32,240 nt of DNA from CAZEDU01 sp964511185 (GTDB taxonomy: Bacteria; Myxococcota; Myxococcia; Myxococcales; Myxococcaceae). Position 1 is the stretch's first letter, and every line of letters begins with the position of its first letter. The stretch spans positions 1 through 32,240 of the forward strand of contig CAZEDU010000055.1 in NCBI GenBank assembly GCA_964511185.1, given 5' to 3'. Position numbers and translations under genes: made by a program. Shown one piece after another: positions 17,492-22,769 of this stretch. The notes under the pieces are model-generated. The model did not search any database. It was not told where the DNA came from and saw only the letters and a program-made list of their open reading frames with translations.

Positions 17492-17947
17492 TCAGTCAGC
17501 CCCTTCCAACAGCTCCACGTCCGCCAGGTCCTTGGTCCGCCCAGTGGCACGCTTGTTCTTGATGAGCTCGCGGCGGCCGATAATGGGAACGCTCTGAGTG
17601 CCCATGTCGACATTGAACCTGCCGGCCCAGGCTTCCTCGAAAGTGACGCCGTCAATGGCGGTGAGAATGTCGATTCGACGGGGCGCGACGCCAATCTGGA
17701 ACATCAGGCCTGGCGTTGAGAGGTCCGCCTCCGTCAGCTCTCCGAGCGGTGCACCGAACTGGCGAAGCGCCGCCATGACCTTTTGGGCGTTCGCCGGTGT
17801 CGGCCGAACCCATAGGTCGATGTCGCCCGTCGCCCGCGGTACGGCGTGCGTCGCCAGCGCGTAGGCCCCCACCACGAGGTACTCAACGCCCTCGGCGGAG
17901 AACGCGGACAACATGTCGCTGTAGTCGGGATTCAGCAACAGGCCCAT
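17492..17947 (-). CDS. Small nucleotidyltransferase (DUF6036/MNT-like)
   Basis: This 151-residue protein has VEYLVVGAYALATHAVPR at 21-38 followed by ATGDIDLWV with D42 and D44. That is the shape of DUF6036/minimal nucleotidyltransferases, some of which act as AbiEii-like or MNT toxin-antitoxin components. The canonical Gly-Ser before the strand is Gly27-Ala28 here. The C-terminal half includes GVTFEEAWAGRF and RELIKNKRATGRTKDLADVE, a frequent ending of the family. The start is ATG 17947 with GGGAG upstream. It stands alone on the minus strand between two plus-strand NTP_transf_5-like genes, with no HEPN or antitoxin partner adjacent, so a complete TA system is not seen. It may be a small cargo gene inserted into the locus. 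Confidence 0.8.
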   Translation of the reverse strand: MGLLLNPDYSDMLSAFSAEGVEYLVVGAYALATHAVPRATGDIDLWVRPTPANAQKVMAALRQFGAPLGELTEADLSTPGLMFQIGVAPRRIDILTAIDGVTFEEAWAGRFNVDMGTQSVPIIGRRELIKNKRATGRTKDLADVELLEGAD

Positions 17948-18089
17948 GCGCGAACTCCCAGCACTGCTCGGTCAAGGTCCAAACCATCGCCAGCCTCTCG
18001 GCGGGAGAGAGCGACCGCGTTTCAGATTCGGGTGGTTCCTGGCCAGGGCGAACGATTCGAACAGGCCAGTCTTTGCGATTCATCGAGAC

Positions 18090-18095
18090 AATTAT
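18090..18095 (-). promoter_or_regulatory. Candidate -10 box (TATAAT) for the inverted small gene
   Basis: Read on the minus strand, 18095-18090 is a perfect TATAAT, unusual in DNA this rich in G+C. No good -35 hexamer is visible 16-18 bases upstream, where the palindromes at 18108-18137 begin. The leader to the 17947 start would be about 140 bases. This is a weak suggestion. Confidence 0.3.
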
Positions 18096-18107
18096 AACAG
18101 TCGGGCC

Positions 18108-18137
18108 CGGGGACAGTCCCCTTTGGGGACAGCCCCC
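18108..18137. repeat. Paired GGGGACAGTCCCC palindromes
   Basis: A perfect 13-mer palindrome (GGGGAC-A-GTCCCC) at 18108-18120 is followed after CTTT by an imperfect copy GGGGACAGCCCCC at 18125-18137. They lie four bases before ATG 18142. Such GGGGACAGTCCCC units are recognisable as dispersed, REP-like palindromes in some bacteria. They could form hairpins in the leader of the second nucleotidyltransferase gene. Confidence 0.7.
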
Positions 18138-18141
18138 AATT

Positions 18142-19116
18142 ATGGAAACGACGCTGCTCGACATGTTTCGCGCCTTGAGCGCCTTTTCCCCGCCGCGGGC
18201 TTCACTGAAGGACGCGCCCTGGGAGGCGTACGTCGACTGGGCCATCGGGCAGGGGCTCGCCCCCCTCGCCGCGTACAACCTGGAGTACCGAATGGGCGGG
18301 GCGGACGCGCCCGAGTGGGCGCGCGACCGGCTCTTGTCCATCTACCAAGGCTCGGTAAACGACAACGTGATGAAGCTGGTGAACTTCAAGCGCGCGGTCG
18401 ACGCGCTCGAAGGGCGGCAGCTGATTCTGCTCGGCGCCGCGTCGTTTGCCGAGGCGCTGTACCCGCACGTCGCGTTTCGGCCGGTGCTCGACATTCGAAT
18501 GCTGGTGCGCAAGGTGGACCTCGACGGGTTCACCGGCTTTCTGCGCGAGGCCGACTTCCGGCCCGAGCCGAGCCTCGCCGGCGCCGAAGGCGCGGCGCGG
18601 GTCCTCTCCGACGGCCGCACGCAGGTGTTCCTGTTCACCGAGCTGTTCCCCGGCCGCGCCGCCGGCGCTGAGGCGCAGCTGTTCGAGCGCGCGTTGCCGA
18701 TGAAGGTGTATGGGCCGTCGGTCTTTCGCCTCGACGCGGAGGACGCGCTGCTCACCACCGCGCTCGAGCAGGCGCGCGCTGGGTTCGAAGTGCCGATGCT
18801 CTCGTTCATCGACGTGCGCGAGCTCGCGATGGGCGCGCCAGCGCTCGCCGGCGTGTACTCGAAGCCGGTGCGTCCGGACGTGCTCCTGTCGCGCGCCAAG
18901 GCGCTCCGGCTCGAGCGGGCGCTGTACACCGCGCTCCGCATCGCCGAGCGGCTCTTCCCGGAGGCGCAGCAGTCCGTCTCCGCGCTCAAGCCCGGGCTGC
19001 GGCGCGGCTCGCGGGCGGTGCTCGACCGCTGGGTCGTCGAGCCGGTGACCGACATCGGGCGCCAGCGCGCGATTCGGGGCGTCGATCGGCTTCGGCGGCT
19101 CCTCGCCGGCGGGTGA
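18142..19116 (+). CDS. Second NTP_transf_5-like nucleotidyltransferase family protein
   Basis: This 324-residue protein has the architecture of the 353-residue one at 16429: an N-terminal helical region (DMFRALSAFSPP, then APWEAYVDWAIGQGLAPLAAY), a core QLILLGAASFAEALYPH and VAFRPVLDIRMLV in place of LKGYWLGKRLYP and FRPTTDVDLLV, then FRLDAEDALLTTALEQAR, equivalent to CAEDELVYLATHAAQ. In the core the first acidic metal residue is retained (VLDIRM) but the second Asp is replaced by Arg (DIR for DVD), so this copy may be inactive or have altered function. ATG 18142 is chosen because the longer frame (to 17797) lies antisense to the inverted gene and crosses the palindromes; no clear ribosome site is visible. 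Convergent insertion of the small gene probably split this pair. Confidence 0.68.
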   Translation: METTLLDMFRALSAFSPPRASLKDAPWEAYVDWAIGQGLAPLAAYNLEYRMGGADAPEWARDRLLSIYQGSVNDNVMKLVNFKRAVDALEGRQLILLGAASFAEALYPHVAFRPVLDIRMLVRKVDLDGFTGFLREADFRPEPSLAGAEGAARVLSDGRTQVFLFTELFPGRAAGAEAQLFERALPMKVYGPSVFRLDAEDALLTTALEQARAGFEVPMLSFIDVRELAMGAPALAGVYSKPVRPDVLLSRAKALRLERALYTALRIAERLFPEAQQSVSALKPGLRRGSRAVLDRWVVEPVTDIGRQRAIRGVDRLRRLLAGG

Positions 19117-19137
19117 TTCGAGGTAGAAACGGCCTCC

Positions 19138-20439
19138 ATGCGCCTCTCCATCATCGGCACCGGCTATGTCGGCCTCGTCGCGGGCACCTGTTTCTCCGAT
19201 TCGGGCAACGACGTCATCTGCGTCGACATCGACGCCGCCAAGATCGCCGCCCTGCAGCGCGGCGAAATCCCCATCTACGAGCCGGGCCTCGAAGAGCTGA
19301 TCAAGAAGAACGTCCGCGAGAAGCGCCTGTCGTTCTCCACCGACTTGGCCGCCGCGGTCGCGCAGTCGAACGTCGTCTTCATCGCGGTCGGCACGCCCGA
19401 GGGCGAATCGGGCGACGCGGACCTCAAGTACGTGCTCGAGGCCGCCAAGCAGATCGGCCGCGCGATGAAGCAGTACACGGTCGTCGTCGACAAGAGCACC
19501 GTGCCGGTCGGCACCGCCGACAAAGTCCGCGAGGTCATCGCGCAACAGACCAAGCAGGACTTCGACGTGGTCTCGAACCCGGAGTTCCTCAAGGAAGGCG
19601 CCGCGCTCGACGACTTCTTGAAGCCCGACCGCGTCGTCATCGGCGCGTCCTCGGAGCGCGCGCGCCAGGTGATGTCCGAGCTCTACGCGCCCTTCGTCCG
19701 CACCGAGAACCCGATTCTCTTCATGGACACCCGCTCCGCCGAGCTCACCAAGTACGCCGCCAACGCGATGCTCGCCACCCGCATCTCGTTCATGAACGAC
19801 ATCGCGCTGCTGTGCGAGAAGGTCGGCGCCGACGTCGACTTCGTGCGCAAGGGCATGGGCGCCGACCGCCGCATCGGCTACCCCTTCCTCTTCCCGGGCG
19901 TGGGCTACGGCGGCTCCTGCTTCCCCAAGGACGTCAAGGCGCTCGCGGCCACCGCGCGCGACTTCGGCATCGAGATGGATCTGCTCCGCGCGGTCGAGCG
20001 CACCAACGAGCGCCAGAAGAAGCTGCTGGTGCAGAAGGCGGTGAGGCACTTCGGCGACCTGGGCGGGAAGCAGTTCGCGGTGTGGGGCCTGGCCTTCAAG
20101 CCGAAGACCGACGACATGCGCGAGGCGCCGTCCATCGAGCTCATCGAAGGGCTGGTGGGGAAGGGCGCCAAGGTCTCTTGCCACGACCCGGTCGCCGAGA
20201 ACGTCGCGCGCAAGGTGTTCGGCGACCGCGTGCGCTACTGCCCGACGCCCTACGACGCGCTGGAGGGCGCCGACGCGCTCTTCCTCGTCACCGAGTGGAA
20301 CGAGTTCCGCCACCCGGACTTCGAGCGCATGAAGGCGCTGATGCGCTCGCCCGTGGTGTTCGACGGCCGCAACGTGTTCGACCCGCGCGCGATGCGCGAT
20401 CGCGGCTTCTCGTACTTTGGTCTCGGCCGCGGCCCATGA
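19138..20439 (+). CDS. ugd: UDP-glucose 6-dehydrogenase
   Basis: This 433-residue cytosolic enzyme oxidises UDP-glucose to UDP-glucuronate in two NAD-dependent steps. Visible parts are the N-terminal NAD loop GTGYVGL at 7-13, VGTPEGESGDADL (the family VGTP-x-G motif), KSTVPVGTADKVRE, NPEFLKEGAALDDFLKPDRVVIG, ELTKYAANAMLATRISFMND, and the active-site GYGGSCFPKD with Cys261. The C-terminal Rossmann half has GLAFKPKTDDMREAPS. The length fits the UDP-glucose/GDP-mannose dehydrogenase family; UDP-glucose is preferred over GDP-mannose as substrate because the sequence is of the Ugd/TuaD type. The start at ATG 19138 has GAGG upstream at longer spacing. Its stop overlaps the next start as ATGA (20436-20439). 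The product supplies uronic acid to the glycan or feeds pentose or aminoarabinose routes. Confidence 0.95.
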   Translation: MRLSIIGTGYVGLVAGTCFSDSGNDVICVDIDAAKIAALQRGEIPIYEPGLEELIKKNVREKRLSFSTDLAAAVAQSNVVFIAVGTPEGESGDADLKYVLEAAKQIGRAMKQYTVVVDKSTVPVGTADKVREVIAQQTKQDFDVVSNPEFLKEGAALDDFLKPDRVVIGASSERARQVMSELYAPFVRTENPILFMDTRSAELTKYAANAMLATRISFMNDIALLCEKVGADVDFVRKGMGADRRIGYPFLFPGVGYGGSCFPKDVKALAATARDFGIEMDLLRAVERTNERQKKLLVQKAVRHFGDLGGKQFAVWGLAFKPKTDDMREAPSIELIEGLVGKGAKVSCHDPVAENVARKVFGDRVRYCPTPYDALEGADALFLVTEWNEFRHPDFERMKALMRSPVVFDGRNVFDPRAMRDRGFSYFGLGRGP

Positions 20440-21341
20440 GCGTCGCCGTCGCCGCGCCCGCCCCGCTGCCGCGCCTGATTCTGCGCGAGCTTCGTCCGCG
20501 GCAGTGGACGAAGAACCTGGTGCTCTTCGCGCCATTGATGTTCGCCAAGGGCGCCTTGGTGGCGCCGCTCGCCGTCAAGTCGTTGGTGGCCTTCGTCGCG
20601 TTCTGCCTGCTCGCGAGCGGTACCTACGTGATGAACGACTGGACCGACCGCGAGAAAGACCGGCTCCACCCGGAGAAGCGCCATCGCCCCATCGCGGCCG
20701 GGCTCATCGGAGGCCCGCTCGCCCTCGCGCTCGTCGCCGGCTGCTGGGGCACGGCCGCGGCGCTCGCGCTGTGGGTCGGCGCGCCGTTCGCGCTCGCCTC
20801 GCTCGGGTACCTGGCGCTTCAGGTCTTCTACAGCGCCGCGCTCAAGAAGATGGTCATCCTCGACGTGGTGGCCATCGCGATGGGCTTCATCCTCCGCGTC
20901 GTGGCCGGCGGCCTGGCGGTCGGCGTCGAAGTCTCCAACTGGCTCTACCTCTGCACGCTGCTCCTCGCGGTGTTCCTGGGCTTCGCCAAGCGCCGGCAGG
21001 AGCTGTCGTCGCTCGAAGGCGAGGCGGCGAAGCACCGCGCGAACTTGAGCGACTACTCGCTGCCGCTGCTCGACCAGATGATGACCATCTCGGCCGCGGC
21101 GTGCATCTTGGCGTACGGCCTGTACACCGTCTCGCCCCAGACGCTGGAGCACGCGGGCTCGGATCGGCTCAAGTTCACCGTGCCGTTCGTCATCTACGGC
21201 ATCTTTCGGTACCTGTTCCTGGTGCACAAACGGGGCGCCGGCGGCTCACCGGAGCGCGTGCTCCTGTCGGACCCGCCGCTCGTCGTGACGGTGCTGCTCT
21301 ACGTGGCGACCGCCGCCTGGGCGCTGTACGCGGTCCGCTGA
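20436..21341 (+). CDS. UbiA-family prenyltransferase, decaprenyl-phosphate phosphoribosyltransferase-like
   Basis: This 301-residue inner-membrane protein with about eight or nine hydrophobic helices opens with LRPRQWTKNLVLFAPLMF, the usual start of the DPPR-synthase (Rv3806c-like) branch of UbiA. The first Asp-rich motif, NDWTDREKDRLHPEKRHRP (N67, D68, D71, D75, H78, K81, R84), follows that branch's NDxxDxxxDRxHPxKxxRP pattern. The second conserved region is YSAALKKMVILDVVAIAMGF, then VLLSDPPLVV near the end. The mycobacterial enzyme transfers phosphoribose from PRPP to decaprenyl phosphate, an arabinan precursor step; relatives in Gram-negatives sit in polysaccharide loci. Here it follows ugd by an ATGA overlap. 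No DprE1/DprE2 partner is visible, so the final sugar donor is unknown. The protein could transfer to undecaprenyl phosphate. Confidence 0.85.
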   Translation: MSVAVAAPAPLPRLILRELRPRQWTKNLVLFAPLMFAKGALVAPLAVKSLVAFVAFCLLASGTYVMNDWTDREKDRLHPEKRHRPIAAGLIGGPLALALVAGCWGTAAALALWVGAPFALASLGYLALQVFYSAALKKMVILDVVAIAMGFILRVVAGGLAVGVEVSNWLYLCTLLLAVFLGFAKRRQELSSLEGEAAKHRANLSDYSLPLLDQMMTISAAACILAYGLYTVSPQTLEHAGSDRLKFTVPFVIYGIFRYLFLVHKRGAGGSPERVLLSDPPLVVTVLLYVATAAWALYAVR

Positions 21342-21344
21342 AAA

Positions 21345-21372
21345 AGCGGCCAAATATTCGACGGCGGCCGCT
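21345..21372 (+). other. Stem-loop after the UbiA-family gene
   Basis: AGCGGCC (21345-21351) pairs exactly with GGCCGCT (21366-21372) around a 14-base loop, starting four bases after the stop at 21341. No T run follows, so it is not a standard terminator; it may mark a transcript end or processing site. Confidence 0.35.
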
Positions 21373-21422
21373 GGCCACCTATGTTCCATCCTGTAGCACC
21401 TCGAGCGCGACGGGAGGCACGC

Positions 21423-22121
21423 ATGGCAACGCCCACCACTCCGGACCTCGACACCGAGTCCGTCACCACGGCACGCGTCCGCAGGCCGTTCGATGGCAAG
21501 CCGCGGAAGATTGATCTGCGCAAGGCGCTCCTCGAGCCGGTGTTGGCCGAGGCGGCTCCGACCGTCGATGCGCCGGTCCACACGGCGTGGGAAGAGAAGC
21601 TCGCCCAGCTCGAAGACACCGTCACCCGCTTGCAGGCCGACCTGAGCGCGGCCGCCGCGCGGGAGCAGGCGCTGCAGACGTCGCAGCTTGAGGCCGAGGA
21701 GCGCGCGCGGGCGGCGAGCCAAGCGCACGACGAGGTCCGCGGCGAAAACGCCGAGTTACGACGCGAGCTGCAGCAGGTGCGGGAGGCGCACCAGAAGCTC
21801 GCGCAAGGGAACGCGGAGCTGGAGCGCGCCGAGAGCGCGCAGCGCACGTTCGCCAGCGCGTGGATGCAGCAGGCCGAGGAGCTCCGCGCCCAGCTGCAGG
21901 CCCGCGAGGCCCAGCTCGTGGCGATGCGCGACGACCACGCCGCCGCGACGCGGGCGCGTGAGGTCGAGCTGGCGCAGCTGGAGCAACGGCGCATCGCCGA
22001 GCGCGAGGCGCTGTCCGCCCGCATGGGCGACTTGCAGGAGCAGCTCTCCGCGCAGACCGCGCTCGTCGCGGCGCTGCAGCAGAAGCCCAAGGGGTTCTGG
22101 GCGCGGCTGTTCGGCGGGTAG
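21423..22121 (+). CDS. Coiled-coil protein of unknown function
   Basis: I do not recognise this 232-residue protein. ATG 21423 has GGGAGG five bases upstream, a clear ribosome site, so the in-frame ATG 21381 is less likely. The first ~55 residues are mixed, with a basic patch (RVRRPFDGKPRKIDLRKALL). From about residue 60 to 220 it is almost entirely heptad-like, rich in Ala, Glu, Gln, Arg and Leu (LAQLEDTVTRLQADLSAA, EERARAASQAHDEVRGENAE, LEQRRIAEREALSARMG), predicting one long coiled coil. It ends with GFWARLFGG, a short amphipathic tail. There is no signal peptide or membrane helix, so it is probably cytosolic, perhaps a scaffold. It follows the UbiA-family gene by 81 bp on the same strand. 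Confidence 0.8.
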   Translation: MATPTTPDLDTESVTTARVRRPFDGKPRKIDLRKALLEPVLAEAAPTVDAPVHTAWEEKLAQLEDTVTRLQADLSAAAAREQALQTSQLEAEERARAASQAHDEVRGENAELRRELQQVREAHQKLAQGNAELERAESAQRTFASAWMQQAEELRAQLQAREAQLVAMRDDHAAATRAREVELAQLEQRRIAEREALSARMGDLQEQLSAQTALVAALQQKPKGFWARLFGG

Positions 22122-22418
22122 AGCAGACAGCGCTCAGGGGCCTGGAGGGGAGCGGGGGCTGGATGGTCAGACGCTCGGGCGAACGCCGACGAGCGGTGCC
22201 GCGTTTCGGGCCGGGGGTTTTGTCGCGTTCAACTACCGACTTTGAAGCGATTGACGTGGTCTGACACGTCCGTTGCTTCAAAGTCACCGTTTCCAAGCAT
22301 CGCGCGCCGTTCAGCGGTCGCGTCTTGGCGTGGGCACGGACCATCGAAGCGCAGGCGAACCAGTGACCCAGTTCACGCTCCCCATCCAGGCCCGCCTTTC
22401 CAATTGAGCTTGCACCCG
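22122..22418. other. 297-base intergenic spacer
   Basis: No gene is supported here. The longest frame (minus strand) is a shadow without recognisable motifs. The notable content is the long inverted repeat at 22238-22285. The rest is ordinary high-GC DNA with no T-rich terminator or clear promoter. Confidence 0.6.
22238..22285. repeat. Long imperfect inverted repeat (48 bp)
   Basis: The outer arms GACTTTGAAGC (22238-22248) and GCTTCAAAGTC (22275-22285) are perfect 11-bp inverted copies. The inner arms GACGTG (22253-22258) and CACGTC (22265-22270) are perfect 6-bp copies around the loop GTCTGA. Only a 4-base bubble (GATT versus CGTT) separates the two, so 17 of 21 positions pair. It sits between the coiled-coil gene end and the convergent lipoprotein gene. 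There is no flanking T run. It may be a bidirectional stem-loop, a protein-binding site, or a remnant mobile-element end. Confidence 0.7.
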
Positions 22419-22688
22419 TTACCGCGCGAGCCCGCAGGCGCGCTTGCCTTCGGGCGTGTCGACGAGGCGGCAATCACACGTCTCGAGCAGCTGGGCGCAG
22501 ATCGCCTCGTCCTCCTCGGTGGGCGCGAGACGACCTTCTTCGCCCTGAGCGCGCTGAACGCAGGCGTCCTTCTGCAGCGTGTTCGGCGAGCACTCGCACA
22601 ACTTCTCGGAGAGCTGCCGGCACTTCCCTTTGCAGCCCAGGGAGAGCACGAGGAGCGAGCAGGCGAGTGCGAGGCGAAGCCGGTTCAT
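22419..22688 (-). CDS. Small Cys-rich lipoprotein
   Basis: This 89-residue protein starts at ATG 22688. Residues 1-18 are a lipoprotein signal (NRLRLALACSLLVL, then SLGC) with Cys19 as the predicted acylated residue. The mature part is acidic and holds eight further Cys (23, 31, 33, 43, 64, 71, 73, 85), suggesting several disulfides in the periplasm or on the outer membrane. This pattern is common in small myxobacterial lipoproteins, but I do not recognise a family. It is the last 89 codons of a much longer open frame that runs antisense through the ligase gene; only this end has a start with signal peptide and protein-like composition. It diverges from the ligase gene across 81 bp (22689-22769). 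Function unknown. Confidence 0.75.
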   Translation of the reverse strand: MNRLRLALACSLLVLSLGCKGKCRQLSEKLCECSPNTLQKDACVQRAQGEEGRLAPTEEDEAICAQLLETCDCRLVDTPEGKRACGLAR

Positions 22689-22769
22689 CGAAGGCGGCGC
22701 ATCTGGCCAGACGGGCCAGGAGGATGCAAGGGGCTTGGCCCTCCTGGCGTGGCATGATGACCACTGCCG

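Noticed and set aside
18202..20535. 777-residue minus-strand open frame
   Set aside because: It lies antisense to the second nucleotidyltransferase and ugd, both clearly coding; its Arg/Ala/His/Glu-rich text has no recognisable motif.
22122..22418. tRNA or small RNA gene in the spacer
   Set aside because: No cloverleaf or conserved tRNA sequence is visible; the long inverted repeat alone does not define a known RNA.
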